Shown: positions 10,502 to 20,887 of the stretch, piece by piece
Position numbering within the stretch: position 1 is the stretch's first letter
How the letters are laid out: each line of letters begins with the position of its first letter
Source of the DNA: Plantibacter flavus
Lineage (GTDB): Bacteria > Actinomycetota > Actinomycetes > Actinomycetales > Microbacteriaceae
Direction: 5' to 3'
NCBI RefSeq assembly: GCF_900177615.1
Contig: NZ_FXAP01000001.1
Location: 1,279,484-1,343,483 of the forward strand
DNA length: 64,000 bases
Position numbers and translations under genes: made by a program
The notes under the pieces: generated by a model
Seen by the model: the letters and a program-made list of their open reading frames with translations, nothing else
Database searches by the model: none
Told to the model about the DNA's origin: nothing

Positions 10502-11802
10502 CGGGTGACTCCGGAGGATTGAGGACGTCGAGCGGGTGACCGACGGGACTGCTGGGACGCGGGGCGCCCGCGCTCCCGGGCGAACGACAGGACGATCCCG
10601 ATCGCGACGAGGGTGGTGAGCAGCGCCGTGCCGCCCGAGGACAGCAGCGGTAACGGCACGCCGAGCACCGGCAGGACTCCGAGGACGACGCCGATGTTCA
10701 CGAGCGCCTGGCCGATGATCCAGGCCATGACGGCGCCGGTGGTGATCCGGACGAAGGAGTCGTCGCTGGTGCGGATCACCCGGATGAACATGACGGCGAG
10801 GAAGACGAACAGCCCGAGGACGAGGACGGCGCCGATGAGGCCCAGCTCCTCGCCGATCGCCGCGAAGATGAAGTCGTTCGAGATCGCCGGCAGCCACCCG
10901 TACTTCGCGCGCGAGTTGCCGAGACCGACACCCCAGAGGCCACCGTTCGCCAGCGCCCACGTGCCGTGGGTCGACTGCCAGTCGGCGTTCTCGTAGTCGC
11001 CCTTGCCGTCGCCGAAGAACGCCATGATGCGCTGCATGCGGTTGGCGCTCGTGACGGCCATGATGAGGAACAGCACGGCCCCCGCGACCACCGGGATCGC
11101 GATGTAGCGCAGTCGCACCCCGGCGAAGTACAGCGCCGAGAACACGATGAGGGCCATGATCACGACGGTACCGAGGTCGCCACCGAGCAGGACGAGGCCG
11201 ATGGAGAGACCGGCGAAGGGGATGACCGGGATCAGGGCGTGCTTCCACTCGAGGAGCCGCGGTTGCTTGACCGTCAGCACGAGCCCGAGCCACACGACCA
11301 GCGCGAGCTTGACCGCTTCCGAGGGCTGCGCGGTGAAGCCGCCGATCTCGATCCAGTTGCGGTTGCCACCGATCTCGTAGCCGAGCGGTGTGAAGACGAG
11401 CAGCTGCAGGCCCATGGCCACCAGGAGGAACGCCCACGCCCACTTCTTCCAGAACCGTGCCGGGAAGCGACTCACGATGAGCATGAGCGGAACACCGATC
11501 ATCGCGAACGTCGCCTGGCGCCAGAACAGCCCGAAGTACCCGTCGCCGGCCTCGTAGGACTCGACGGAGGACGAGGACAGCACCATGACGAGCCCGAGCC
11601 CGACGAGGAACAGGGTGACACCCAGCAGGAGGAAGTAGTTCTTCGACTCCGGACGCAGCACCTTGCCCAGCGAGATCCGCGCACTCGACATGCCTCTCGG
11701 CGACGTCGGCGCGTCGGGTGTCCCACTGCCTGAGGCGACCGTCGTCATCCGGGACGACGCCGGCCGCACGCGGCGCGGGTCAGCGCGAGGCGGATCGATC
11801 AT
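10498..11802 (-). CDS. ftsW: Septal peptidoglycan glycosyltransferase FtsW
   Basis: 434-aa SEDS-family membrane polymerase acting with FtsI. About ten TM segments are visible, with SEDS features such as TAQPSEAVKLALVVWLG and, near the end, VPLPLLSSGGTALLTTL. Start chosen is ATG at 11802, with GGGAGG upstream and a 23-nt overlap with murD; an earlier in-frame start at 11853 is possible but lies deeper in murD. Order murD-ftsW-murG is canonical. Confidence 0.95.
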   Translation of the reverse strand: MIDPPRADPRRVRPASSRMTTVASGSGTPDAPTSPRGMSSARISLGKVLRPESKNYFLLLGVTLFLVGLGLVMVLSSSSVESYEAGDGYFGLFWRQATFAMIGVPLMLIVSRFPARFWKKWAWAFLLVAMGLQLLVFTPLGYEIGGNRNWIEIGGFTAQPSEAVKLALVVWLGLVLTVKQPRLLEWKHALIPVIPFAGLSIGLVLLGGDLGTVVIMALIVFSALYFAGVRLRYIAIPVVAGAVLFLIMAVTSANRMQRIMAFFGDGKGDYENADWQSTHGTWALANGGLWGVGLGNSRAKYGWLPAISNDFIFAAIGEELGLIGAVLVLGLFVFLAVMFIRVIRTSDDSFVRITTGAVMAWIIGQALVNIGVVLGVLPVLGVPLPLLSSGGTALLTTLVAIGIVLSFARERGRPASQQSRRSPARRPQSSGVTR

Positions 11803-13303
11803 CCGCCTCACCTCCCAGCTCTGCTTCGACGGCGGCCTGGAACAGGCGACCACGGTGTCCGTAGTCCGTGAACTGGTCCATCGAGGCGGCTGCAGGAGCG
11901 AGGAGCACGGTGTCCCCTGCCTGCGCGACCTCGGCGGCCCGGCGAACGGCCTCCGGCATGACGTGTTCAGTCTCCGCTGCGTCGACCTCGATGACGGTCA
12001 GCGTCGGCGCGTGTCGCGCGAATGCCGCGAGGACCTCCGCGCGGTCGGCGCCGATCACGACGGCCGCGCGCAGGTGGTCGGCGTGCCGCTCCACCAGGTG
12101 ATCGATCGAGACGCCCTTCAACAGGCCTCCGACGATCCAGACCACGGAGCGGTAGGCGGCGAGCGATGCGTCGGCGGCGTGCGGATTGGTGGCCTTCGAG
12201 TCGTCGATCCAGTCCACCTCGAGTCTCCGCGCGATGAGCTGGATCCGGTGCGCGTCCAGACCGAACGACAGGAGGGTGTCGCGCACGGCCTCGACCGTGA
12301 TGCCGGCGGCCCGAGCAAGTGCCGCTGCCGCCAGGATATTGGCGACGATGTGCGGGGCGGCGAGCCCGCGCTGGGAGAGCGCTTCGACCGTCGTGATCTC
12401 GAGGGCGCTCGTGCGGCGGTCGTCGAGGAACGCGCGGTCGACCAGGATGCCGTCCACGACGCCGAAGTCGCTCGGTCCGGGGACGTCGAGGCCGAACCCG
12501 ACGGCGCGGGCGCCGTCGACGACCTCGGCCTCCTCGACCATCGACATCGTCGCCGCGTCAGCGCGGTTGTAGACGCACGCGACCTTCGTGTTCTCGTACA
12601 CCACGGCCTTCGCCGCCCGATACGCCGCGGCGGAGCCGTGCCAGTCGAGGTGGTCGTCGGCGAGGTTCAGGCAGACGCTGGCGAGCGGCGAGACGATGCT
12701 CCGACCGCCCTGCAGGCCGAGGGTGTGCAACTGGTAACTCGAGAGCTCGACGACGAAGAAGTCGAAGCCCTGCGGATCACGGACGGCGTCCAGGACCGGG
12801 ACGCCGAAGTTGCCGCAGGGCGCCGCCCGGAAGCCCGCCTCGACGAGCATCGACGCCGTCAGCTGAACAGTCGTGGTCTTGCCGTTCGTGCCGGTGACGC
12901 AGATCCACTCGGCCGGGGTGCCGACCTTGTCGCGGACCCGCCAGGCGAGCTCGATGTCGCCCCAGACGGCGACCCCGGCCGTCTGCGCCCACGCGACGAC
13001 GGGGTGGTCTGGGTGGAACCCGGGTGAGACGACGACGAGTTCCGGAGCGAACTCCACGAGCTCGGACGGCACGGTCGACAGGTCCCGCTGGATGAGCCGC
13101 GCACCGATGACGCCGACGAGTTCGGCTCGTTCGTCCGCGGCTTCGCCTGCCAGGACCAGTACCTCCGAGCCGAGCTCGGTGAGCGTGTCAGCGACGGAGA
13201 ACCCGGTCATCCCGAGCCCTAGGACGGCGACCCGGAGTCCGCGCCAGTCGGCGTGCCAGCTCAGGAGTCCGTCGAGGCGCTCGGCGCTCAACGGCTCAGC
13301 CAC
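11780..13303 (-). CDS. murD: UDP-N-acetylmuramoylalanine--D-glutamate ligase
   Basis: 507-aa Mur ligase adding D-Glu. It has the N-terminal Rossmann motif [15 protein letters not shown], the ATP loop [28 protein letters not shown] and [15 protein letters not shown]. Start is assigned to GTG at 13303, overlapping mraY by 16 nt; the frame stays open further upstream but there is antisense to the mraY C-terminus. No strong ribosome site is visible, consistent with translational coupling. Confidence 0.95.
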   Translation of the reverse strand: MAEPLSAERLDGLLSWHADWRGLRVAVLGLGMTGFSVADTLTELGSEVLVLAGEAADERAELVGVIGARLIQRDLSTVPSELVEFAPELVVVSPGFHPDHPVVAWAQTAGVAVWGDIELAWRVRDKVGTPAEWICVTGTNGKTTTVQLTASMLVEAGFRAAPCGNFGVPVLDAVRDPQGFDFFVVELSSYQLHTLGLQGGRSIVSPLASVCLNLADDHLDWHGSAAAYRAAKAVVYENTKVACVYNRADAATMSMVEEAEVVDGARAVGFGLDVPGPSDFGVVDGILVDRAFLDDRRTSALEITTVEALSQRGLAAPHIVANILAAAALARAAGITVEAVRDTLLSFGLDAHRIQLIARRLEVDWIDDSKATNPHAADASLAAYRSVVWIVGGLLKGVSIDHLVERHADHLRAAVVIGADRAEVLAAFARHAPTLTVIEVDAAETEHVMPEAVRRAAEVAQAGDTVLLAPAAASMDQFTDYGHRGRLFQAAVEAELGGEADDRSASR

Positions 13304-14385
13304 TCGAGGTAGAAGGAACCCACACCCGCAGCGACGAGCAGACCACCGATGATCCAGAAGCGGACGACGACGGTGACCTCGGCCCACCCCTTGAGTTCGA
13401 AGTGGTGGTGGATGGGGCTCATGAGGAAGATGCGCTTGCCGTGGGTCACCTTGAAGTAGGCGCGCTGCACGATCACCGAACCGGCCTCGATGACGAACAG
13501 CCCACCGACGAGCACCAGGAGGAGCTCGGTCTTGCTGAGGATGGCCAGGGCCGCGAGCGCTCCACCGAGCGCCAACGAACCGCTGTCACCCATGAAGATC
13601 TGTGCCGGCGAGGTGTTCCACCAGAGGAACCCGATGAGCGCGCCCACGATCGCCGCCGCGACCACGGCGAGGTCGAGCGGATCCCGGACGTCGTAGCACT
13701 TGTAGGCCACGTCGGAGGCGAGCGAGGAGCTGAAGCACGACTGGTTGAACTGCCAGAACCCGATGATGATGTACGAGCCGATCGCGAGGATCGAGGCACC
13801 GGTGGCGAGCCCGTCGAGCCCGTCGGTCACGTTCACGCCGTTCGACGTCGCCGCCACGATCACCGAGGTCCAGAGGATGTACAGCAGGATGCCGATCACC
13901 GGGATGCCGATCGCCATGAAGTTGATCGGGATGTCGCGGATGACCGAGATGTTCGTCGATGCCGGGGTGAACCCCTCGGTGTTCGGGAAGTTGATCGCCA
14001 GTGCGGCGAACACCGTCGCGACGATGAGCTGCCCCGAGACCTTCGCCCACCCACCGAGGCCGAGGCTCTGCTTCTTGCGGACCTTCAGGAAGTCGTCGAT
14101 GAACCCGACGATGCCGAGTCCGACCATCATCAGCAGGACGAGGAGCGCCGAGACGCCGACCTGCTCCTGGAAGATCAGATAGCTCGCGAAGAAGCCGACG
14201 AGGGTGCCGACGATGATGATGACGCCGCCCATCGTCGCGGTTCCGCGCTTCGTGTGGTGACTCTGCGGTCCGTCGTCGCGGATGAACTGACCCCAGGCGA
14301 GTTTGCGGAACGCTCTGATGAAGAGCGGGGTCAGGAACAGGGAGAACGCCAGCGAGATCGCTCCCGCAGCCAACAGGACTCTCAT
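13288..14385 (-). CDS. mraY: Phospho-MurNAc-pentapeptide transferase MraY
   Basis: 365-aa polytopic enzyme making lipid I on undecaprenyl phosphate. Motifs seen are [13 protein letters not shown], the [12 protein letters not shown] aspartate motif, [13 protein letters not shown] and [18 protein letters not shown]. About ten TM helices. Start is ATG at 14385, in ATGA overlap with the murF stop. Confidence 0.97.
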   Translation of the reverse strand: MRVLLAAGAISLAFSLFLTPLFIRAFRKLAWGQFIRDDGPQSHHTKRGTATMGGVIIIVGTLVGFFASYLIFQEQVGVSALLVLLMMVGLGIVGFIDDFLKVRKKQSLGLGGWAKVSGQLIVATVFAALAINFPNTEGFTPASTNISVIRDIPINFMAIGIPVIGILLYILWTSVIVAATSNGVNVTDGLDGLATGASILAIGSYIIIGFWQFNQSCFSSSLASDVAYKCYDVRDPLDLAVVAAAIVGALIGFLWWNTSPAQIFMGDSGSLALGGALAALAILSKTELLLVLVGGLFVIEAGSVIVQRAYFKVTHGKRIFLMSPIHHHFELKGWAEVTVVVRFWIIGGLLVAAGVGSFYLEWLSR

Positions 14386-15788
14386 GCGTACAACTCCCCC
14401 AGTCGATCGCCCAGCAACCGGAGCCCGGCCGCGTTCGACGATTTCACGAGCACGGTGTCGCCCGGGGCGATCTCCGCGCTCAAGTACGCGAACGCCTCGT
14501 CCGCGGTCGCGAAGTACACCGACTCGCCGTCCCACGACCCTTCGTTGATCGCTGTGATGTGCATTCGGCGGGCCTCGGGGCCGACCACGACGAGGCGGCC
14601 GATGCCGAGCCGGACGACCTGGAGCCCGATCCGGTCGTGTTCCTCGCCCGCCCAGTCGCCCAGTTCGCTCATGGCACCGAGCACCGCGATGGTCCGGCCG
14701 CGTTCAGCACCGATCTGGGCGAGGGTCCGGATGGCGGCAGACATCGAGTCGGGGCTCGCGTTGTAGGCGTCGTTGATGATGGACACGTCGTCGCGTCCGC
14801 CGAGGGGCTCCATCCGCCAGCGCTCCGCCCGGCTCACGCTCTGGAGGCCGTCGACGATGAGGTCGATCTCCACACCGAGTTCGTGGGCGGCTGCGGCCGC
14901 GGCGAGGGCGTTCATGACGTGGTGCTCACCGAGCACCTTGAACCGGACGGCCGCACAGGAACCATCGGGCAGGTGCAGCGTGAACGCGGTTCCGGACGCC
15001 GTCGCGACGATGTCGGTCGCTCGAACGGTGGCGCGGTCGTCGAGGCCGAACCAGAGGACGCGTGCCCGGGTGGCATCGGCCATGCCCGCCACCCGTGGAT
15101 CGTCGAGGTTGAGGACGGCGACGTCCTCCGGGAGCAGCTCGGACACCATCTCGGTCTTCGCCGTGACGGTCGCTTCGATCCCGCCGAACTCCCCCGCGTG
15201 GGCGAGTCCGACCTTCAGGACCACGCCGATGTCGGGCTTCGCCATGCGGATGAGTCGGGCGATCTCGCCGATGCCGCTTGCACCCATCTCAGCGACGAGG
15301 AACCGCGTCTCGTTCGTCACGCGCAGCATGGTGATCGGTGCTCCGACCTCGTTGTTGAAGGAGGCTTTGGGGCTGACCGTCTCCCCGACGCGCTCGAGGA
15401 CCGCGGCGAGGAGGTTCTTGGTCGTGGTCTTGCCGTTGGAGCCGGTGATACCGACGATCCGGAGTCGTCCGAGCGCGCGCACCCTCGTGATGACCTCGGT
15501 GGCGAGGGCACCGAGCGCGGTCACGGAGTCCTCGACGACGATCTGCGGCACGGCGACGGCCAGCTCCCGTTCGACGATCAGCAGGGCCGCGCCGTTGGCG
15601 ACCGCCGCATCGGCGAACAGGTGTCCGTCGGTCTCCTCGCCGGGCTTCGCGACGAAGATGTCGCCGGGCGTGACGAGTCGGGAGTCGGTGTCGGCGACGC
15701 CGGACACGACGAGGCCGGCGTCCGCCGAGCCTGGGATCAGTCGGCCGTCGGTCGCCGCGGCGATCTCGCTGAGGGTCAGGTCGATCAT
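14382..15788 (-). CDS. murF: UDP-MurNAc-tripeptide--D-Ala-D-Ala ligase
   Basis: 468-aa Mur ligase adding the D-Ala-D-Ala dipeptide. Features: substrate domain with [18 protein letters not shown] loop [30 protein letters not shown] and [18 protein letters not shown] at 15788 gives ATGA coupling with murE; GTG at 15797 would extend the protein by three residues. Either start is plausible. Confidence 0.95.
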   Translation of the reverse strand: MIDLTLSEIAAATDGRLIPGSADAGLVVSGVADTDSRLVTPGDIFVAKPGEETDGHLFADAAVANGAALLIVERELAVAVPQIVVEDSVTALGALATEVITRVRALGRLRIVGITGSNGKTTTKNLLAAVLERVGETVSPKASFNNEVGAPITMLRVTNETRFLVAEMGASGIGEIARLIRMAKPDIGVVLKVGLAHAGEFGGIEATVTAKTEMVSELLPEDVAVLNLDDPRVAGMADATRARVLWFGLDDRATVRATDIVATASGTAFTLHLPDGSCAAVRFKVLGEHHVMNALAAAAAAHELGVEIDLIVDGLQSVSRAERWRMEPLGGRDDVSIINDAYNASPDSMSAAIRTLAQIGAERGRTIAVLGAMSELGDWAGEEHDRIGLQVVRLGIGRLVVVGPEARRMHITAINEGSWDGESVYFATADEAFAYLSAEIAPGDTVLVKSSNAAGLRLLGDRLGELYA

Positions 15789-17362
15789 CAGAGCCACCCT
15801 GCCTCACGCAGCGCGTCGCGCGAGTCGTCGCGCGCCGAGTACGGGAGCTTCACACCGGCCACCTCGTGGTAGTCCTCGTGCCCCGGTCCGGCGTAGAGGA
15901 TGGTGTCGCCTTGCCCGGCCAGCGCGAGGGCCGCGCGGAACGCGGTCGCCGGGTCGGCGACCTCGAGCAACTCGCCCTCGGGTGCAGCTTCACGGGCGGC
16001 CTCGAGGAGCACGCGTCGGATCGACGCCGGGTCCTCGCTCCGCGGGTGGAAGTCGGTGACCACCACGATGTCGGCACCGCGGGCGGCGATCGCACCCATG
16101 TCGCGACGCTTCGTCGTGTCGCGGTCTCCGTCGGCGCCGAACACCATGATCACGCGGCCCGGCGTGACGGCCCGGATGGCTGCGAGGGTGTTGAGGAACG
16201 CGTCGGGGCTGTGCCCGTAGTCGATGTACACGACCGGACCGCGGTCGCCACTGATCCGCTCGGCACGCCCCGGGATGTAGGCGTCGATCCCACCGTCCCG
16301 CTCGAGGGCCTGGGCGATCATGTCGAACTCCACACCGGACTCGACCAGCATCACGATCGCGAGCGCGGCGTTCGCCGCCATGAACCAGCCGAGCAGCGGC
16401 ACGCTCGTCACGAGCACGCGGTCGCCGGGGCCGTCGAGTCGGAAGGTCGTGGAACCGGCGGTCTCCTCGAGGATCGTCATGCGCCAGTCGGCGTCGACCT
16501 CCGGGCGGGTCGTCAAAGTCGTCACCGGGATCCGGCTCTGCTCGACGAGCCGGCCGCCCCACTCGGAATCGATCGTGACGACGCCTCGTCGGGCGCGATC
16601 GGGTTCGAACAGCTCGCGTTTGGCCGCGAAGTACTCGTCGAAGTCGCCGTAGTCGTCGAAGTGGTCGTGACTGAGGTTGGTGAAGCCGACGACGTCGAAG
16701 ACGATGCCGTCGACGCGGTGCCTGGTCAGCGCCTGGGCGGAGACCTCGATGGCGACAGCGCGCACCTCGGATTCGCGCATGCGCGCAAGCAGCGCGTGCA
16801 ACTCGCTGGCCTCCGGCGTGGTGAGCGAGCTCGTCACCGCGAGGTCGCCGATGCGCCGCTCCGCAGTGGAGCTCAGCCCGGAGACGATCCCGAGTTGCGC
16901 GAGCATGCCACTCAGGAGGTAGACCACGCTCGTCTTGCCGTTGGTACCGGTCACGCCGAACAGCGTCGGCGGCTCCTCGGCGGTGCGATAGACCCAGGCG
17001 GCGAGGTGGCCGAGGGCGGCACGCGGCTCGGGCACGACGACGATCGGCAAGCCGGCCGCTGCGGCCAGGTCTCGTCCGGCGTCGTCCGTGAGCACCGCGA
17101 CAGCGCCGCGTTCCTTCGCCTGCTCGGCGTACGCGGCACCGTGGGCGCGGACACCCGGCATGCCGATGTAGAGGTCACCAGGCTCGACGGCACCGGAGCT
17201 CAGGCTGACACCGCTGATCTCCACGCCGTCGGCCGAGCCGTGCAGGTCGAGGTCGAATTCGGTCACCAGCTGCGAGAGCGCCCGCTGTTGCGGATGTTCC
17301 GGCCTGAGGCTGATCGGGCCCTGATTGTTCACGCTGAGCCCATCCTTCATGAGGTCGTTCAA
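15788..17362 (-). CDS. murE: UDP-MurNAc-tripeptide synthetase MurE
   Basis: 524-aa Mur ligase adding the third stem amino acid. It shows [17 protein letters not shown] (ATP loop), TTPEASELHALLARM, NLSHDHFDDYGDFDEYF and DYGHSPDAFLN. The usual meso-DAP recognition motif DNPR (or DDPR) is replaced by the HPRSEDPASIR segment, compatible with a non-DAP third residue (Microbacteriaceae often carry L-Lys, L-Orn or L-Dab), though the residue added cannot be deduced. It overlaps ftsI by 4 nt. Confidence 0.94.
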   Translation of the reverse strand: MNDLMKDGLSVNNQGPISLRPEHPQQRALSQLVTEFDLDLHGSADGVEISGVSLSSGAVEPGDLYIGMPGVRAHGAAYAEQAKERGAVAVLTDDAGRDLAAAAGLPIVVVPEPRAALGHLAAWVYRTAEEPPTLFGVTGTNGKTSVVYLLSGMLAQLGIVSGLSSTAERRIGDLAVTSSLTTPEASELHALLARMRESEVRAVAIEVSAQALTRHRVDGIVFDVVGFTNLSHDHFDDYGDFDEYFAAKRELFEPDRARRGVVTIDSEWGGRLVEQSRIPVTTLTTRPEVDADWRMTILEETAGSTTFRLDGPGDRVLVTSVPLLGWFMAANAALAIVMLVESGVEFDMIAQALERDGGIDAYIPGRAERISGDRGPVVYIDYGHSPDAFLNTLAAIRAVTPGRVIMVFGADGDRDTTKRRDMGAIAARGADIVVVTDFHPRSEDPASIRRVLLEAAREAAPEGELLEVADPATAFRAALALAGQGDTILYAGPGHEDYHEVAGVKLPYSARDDSRDALREAGWL

Positions 17363-19131
17363 AAACTGAGCGGCAGGTTCGGTGCCGGCTCCGTGGACGG
17401 CTGCACTCCCCTGCTCTTCAGCACCTGGGTGGTCACATCCCGGAAGATGGGAGCGACTGCAGCCGATGAATTCATCTTAACCGGGTCGGCCAGGTTCACC
17501 GAAACGACGAACTGCGGCGCCTCTGCAGGGGCGAAACCGGCCATCGAGACGAGGTAGCTCGAGCTGTAGCCGCCGTCGCCGTCCGGCTGCTGTGCGGTAC
17601 CGGTCTTCATGGCCACCCGGTAGCCGGGGACGTCGACGTTCTTGGCGACCCAGCTCTCCTGGTCGACCATCTCGAGCATGGCGCTGACCTGCTTCGCCGC
17701 GTCGGCGGAGACGACCTGGGTTCCGGTCGCGTCGGGGACGTCGGTCATGGTGCCGTCGGCGTTCCGGCACCCCTCTACCAGTTGGACGGGCATGCGTACA
17801 CCGCCGTTCGCGATCGTCTGGTACAGGCTGGCGCCCTGGATCGCGGTCGTCGAGAAGCCCTGACCGAACATGGTCGCGTAGTCCGTCTGGTTGTCCCAGT
17901 CCGCAGGGTCCGCCATGAGGCCACCGGACTCGCTCGGGAAGCCGACCTCGGTCTTCTGCAGCTGACCGAACTTCTGGAAGTAGGCGTAACGGGTGTCGGC
18001 ACTCATCTTCTCGCCGAACTGCGAGATCCCCGTGTTGGACGATTCGACCATGACACCGGACAGGGTGAGGTTCAGATCCGCGTGGAACTCGCTGTCGTTG
18101 ATGTCGGCACCGTTCGAGGGCTTGTACCGGAACGGAGCGACCACCTGGGAGTTCGGATTCGCGACGCCCTGGTCGATGAGCGCCGCGGCGGTGAGCGACT
18201 TGTACGTCGATCCCGGTTCGAACGGCGCGGCGAAGGCCCGTGAGCCTCGGTCCTCGGACGGCGTCGCGCTGACGTTGCCGGGGTCGACGGCCGGGTACTC
18301 GGCGACGGCGAGGAGCTTGCCGGTCTTGACCTCCATCACCGTGACGACGCCCCAGCTCGCACCGACCGCTTCGGCCTGCGCCGCGAGCGACTGCTGCGAG
18401 AACCACTGGATGTCCTTGTCGAGCGTGAGCACGACGTCGCCGCCGTCCTTCGCCGGCTTCGTCACCGTGGTACCGGGGAGCGGGAGACCACCGCTGCCCT
18501 TCTCGTACGTCGTGCGTCCGTCCTTACCGGCGAGGCAGGAGTCCTCCATGAGCTCGACGCCCGCCTGGGCCTCGCCCTCCTCGCCCACGAAGCCGACGAT
18601 GTTACCGGCGACAGCGCCGTTCGGGTACACCCGGTAGGGCTCTTCCTTGAAGGTCGTCCACGGGATCTCCAGTGCCTTGAGCGCTCGGAGCTGGTCGAGG
18701 GTGAGCTTCTTGGCGATGAGGGCGTAGAGCGAGTCCTTGTCCGCGGCGAGGGCGTCCGTGATGAGCGCGAGGACCTCCGGACCGGGCTTGCCGATGATCG
18801 CGCCGATCTCGTTCGTCGCCTGCTCGAGGGTGATCGTCTGCTCGGCGCCGTCGACGTCGCGTTCGAACGGACCGGCGTCCTTCGGGGATGCCGCCATGCT
18901 GTAGCGCATGACCGCTTCGGCGAGCACCGAACCGTCGGAGGCGAGGATGTTGCCACGGGTGGCGAGGATCGTGTCGCCCGTCTCGGTCTTCTCGAGGGAT
19001 TCGGCGCTCAAGGCACTCGCGCGGACAACCTGGATGTCGACCAGACGGAGGACGAAGAGCGTCATCACGATGGAGACCGCGACGATGGTGAACGCGAGGC
19101 GTCGGCGCGTGGTCTTCGTGTGTCTCACCAT
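17359..19131 (-). CDS. ftsI: Septal transpeptidase FtsI (PBP3)
   Basis: 590-aa class B penicillin-binding protein cross-linking septal peptidoglycan. One N-terminal TM helix (about 12-33), a PBP dimerization domain (RGNILASDGSVLAE), then the transpeptidase domain with all three active-site motifs: S308-T-Y-K311, S364-S-N366 (in VESSNTG, one reading of the SxN motif) and K509-T-G511. Start ATG at 19131 lies 73 nt after ftsL. No clear C-terminal PASTA domain. Confidence 0.97.
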   Translation of the reverse strand: MVRHTKTTRRRLAFTIVAVSIVMTLFVLRLVDIQVVRASALSAESLEKTETGDTILATRGNILASDGSVLAEAVMRYSMAASPKDAGPFERDVDGAEQTITLEQATNEIGAIIGKPGPEVLALITDALAADKDSLYALIAKKLTLDQLRALKALEIPWTTFKEEPYRVYPNGAVAGNIVGFVGEEGEAQAGVELMEDSCLAGKDGRTTYEKGSGGLPLPGTTVTKPAKDGGDVVLTLDKDIQWFSQQSLAAQAEAVGASWGVVTVMEVKTGKLLAVAEYPAVDPGNVSATPSEDRGSRAFAAPFEPGSTYKSLTAAALIDQGVANPNSQVVAPFRYKPSNGADINDSEFHADLNLTLSGVMVESSNTGISQFGEKMSADTRYAYFQKFGQLQKTEVGFPSESGGLMADPADWDNQTDYATMFGQGFSTTAIQGASLYQTIANGGVRMPVQLVEGCRNADGTMTDVPDATGTQVVSADAAKQVSAMLEMVDQESWVAKNVDVPGYRVAMKTGTAQQPDGDGGYSSSYLVSMAGFAPAEAPQFVVSVNLADPVKMNSSAAVAPIFRDVTTQVLKSRGVQPSTEPAPNLPLSF

Positions 19132-19204
19132 GATTCCCGCACCGCGTCCTCTCCTGACGTCGCACCTCCGAGCAGGGCGTCGTCGTCCACTGTGAGCCGT
19201 CCGG

Positions 19205-19798
19205 TCATCGTGTGGTCGGCGACGGCAGCCCGTCCTGCAACGGTACGGGCGGCGTGACCGCTTCCTGGCTCGACGCGCCGTCCGCGGCGGCGGCGCTCTG
19301 TCCGCCTACGAGCGGGAGCGTCGCAGCCTGTGCGTTCGGCACGAGGGCGGCGTTGAAGATCGGACTCGTGCTCGCCGACGCCGGCGTGGGCGTCCCCAGC
19401 ACGGCACCATCCGAGAGCCGGAGGTAGGTCGGGAGGGAATTGCCCACCATGCCGAGTGCCTGCGCGTTCACGGCGAGGTACTGCGGCGAGGCCAGGCGGT
19501 CGAGGTCCTCGGCCAGCGCGGCCGAGGTTCGGCCGAGATCGACCTGCTTCCCCTCGAGCTGCTGGATCTGGTACGCGCCCTGGCTCAGCCCGACGCTGAG
19601 GAGCAGCTGGCCGACGACGATGGCGACGACCGCGCCGACCACGATGACCGCGTACATCGGACGCGGCCGGAGCTTCGAGCGCGCCCCGGTCGTGACCGCG
19701 CGGATGTGCTGCCGTTCGGGGGCCGTCCGGGTCGGCTGCGGCCGAGCACGTCCGAGCCGTTCGGGTGCGAGATCGAGTGCTGCGGTCGCTCCGCTCAT
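19205..19798 (-). CDS. ftsL: Putative cell division protein FtsL
   Basis: 197-aa bitopic protein between rsmH and ftsI, the standard ftsL locus. A ~45-residue basic cytoplasmic region is followed by one TM helix (MYAVIVVGAVVAIVVGQLLLS) and a short coiled-coil region (QIQQLEGKQVDLGRTSAALAEDLDRLASP). The remaining C-terminus is Ala/Pro/Thr-rich and probably disordered. Sequence identity to FtsL is weak in general, so the call rests on position and topology. ATGA overlap with rsmH at 19795. Confidence 0.82.
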   Translation of the reverse strand: MSGATAALDLAPERLGRARPQPTRTAPERQHIRAVTTGARSKLRPRPMYAVIVVGAVVAIVVGQLLLSVGLSQGAYQIQQLEGKQVDLGRTSAALAEDLDRLASPQYLAVNAQALGMVGNSLPTYLRLSDGAVLGTPTPASASTSPIFNAALVPNAQAATLPLVGGQSAAAADGASSQEAVTPPVPLQDGLPSPTTR

Positions 19799-20748
19799 GC
19801 TGGCCTCCTCAGCCGTTCAGCCGCGCGGAGTCGCACGGGTTTCGCTCTGGGGTTCTCGTCGATCTCCGCCTCGGTAGCGAGTTCGGCGCCCTTGACGAGG
19901 AGCTTCAGCTCCGCGCTGTGCTCCGGGAGTTCGACGGGCAGCCCCGCCGGCGTGGTCGACTTCGCCCGGGCCTGGAGCTCGCGCTTGACGATCCGGTCCT
20001 CCAGCGACTGGTACGACAGGAACACGATCCGGCCTCCGACCCGCAGCAGGTCGAGGGCGCGGGGCACGGCGGCTTCGAGCACCGACAGCTCCGCGTTGAC
20101 CTCGATGCGCAGCGCCTGGAAGACCCGCTTGGCCGGGTGGCCGGTGCGACGTGCGGCCGCCGGCGTGGCCCGATCGATGAGCTCGACGAGCTGACCGGAA
20201 CTCGTCAGGGGTCGCTGCTGGCGTTCCTCGACGATGCGGCGTGCGTAGCGCTGCGCCAACTTCTCATCGCCGTACTCCCAGAAGATCTTCCGAAGCGCGA
20301 CTTCGTCGTACGAGGCGAGGATCGTCTCCGCCGTCAGCTCGCTCGATGCGTCCATCCGCATGTCGAGGGGCGCGTCCTGCGAGTACGAGAAGCCGCGTTC
20401 GGTCCGATCGAGTTGCAGCGAGGAGACACCGAGGTCGAACAGGATCCCGTCCACCTGTGGGAAGCCGAGCTCCTCAGCCGCCTCGTCGATGTCGTCGTAG
20501 ACGGCTTTGACGAACCGAGCGCGCGATCCGAAGCGCGCGAGCCGCTCCTGAGCGATGTCCAGCGCGTCGAGGTCCCGGTCGAGCCCGATGAGGGTCAACT
20601 GTGGGAACCGCTCGAGCATGGCTTCGGCGTGGCCCGCCATGCCGAGCGTGGCGTCGATGAGGACCGCGCCCTCGTGGGACACGGCGGGGGCGAGCAACTC
20701 GATGCATCGCTCGAGGAGGACCGGGGTGTGGATGTCGTTGATGGCCAT
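19795..20748 (-). CDS. rsmH: 16S rRNA m4C1402 methyltransferase RsmH
   Basis: 317-aa SAM-dependent methyltransferase (MraW). It begins IHTPVLLERCIELL, with DATLGMAGHAEAML as SAM loop, then GILFDLGVSSLQLD and GFSYSQDAPLDMRMD, all hallmark motifs. Second conserved gene of the dcw cluster; separated from mraZ by a 139-bp spacer that holds two hairpin repeats. Confidence 0.97.
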   Translation of the reverse strand: MAINDIHTPVLLERCIELLAPAVSHEGAVLIDATLGMAGHAEAMLERFPQLTLIGLDRDLDALDIAQERLARFGSRARFVKAVYDDIDEAAEELGFPQVDGILFDLGVSSLQLDRTERGFSYSQDAPLDMRMDASSELTAETILASYDEVALRKIFWEYGDEKLAQRYARRIVEERQQRPLTSSGQLVELIDRATPAAARRTGHPAKRVFQALRIEVNAELSVLEAAVPRALDLLRVGGRIVFLSYQSLEDRIVKRELQARAKSTTPAGLPVELPEHSAELKLLVKGAELATEAEIDENPRAKPVRLRAAERLRRPA

Positions 20749-20790
20749 ATGCGTAATCCGGACGGTCCCTGACCCCTGATCCCCATCCGT

Positions 20791-20861
20791 TCCGACCTGG
20801 CACCGGGGAAGTGTGTCAGGGCGGGCTCCGACCTGACACCGGGGAAGTGTGTCAGGGCGGG
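20791..20861. repeat. Two 35-bp direct repeats, each a hairpin
   Basis: Units 20791-20825 and 20827-20861 differ at one base (CCTGGCAC versus CCTGACAC). Each can fold: in unit 2, CCTGACAC (20832-20839) pairs with GTGTCAGG (20849-20856) around a 9-nt loop; in unit 1, 20796-20803 pairs with 20813-20820 with one G-T wobble. They fill the mraZ-rsmH spacer, so transcripts of the dcw operon would carry two consecutive hairpins there. Confidence 0.85.
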
Positions 20862-20887
20862 ACGGCTGGGAGTCAGGGGGCAGGGCA

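Noticed and set aside
8207..10522. 771-codon plus-strand open frame across murC and murG
   Set aside because: It is antisense to two conserved genes and reads as Arg/Asp/Gly/Val-rich nonsense, a known by-product of high GC.
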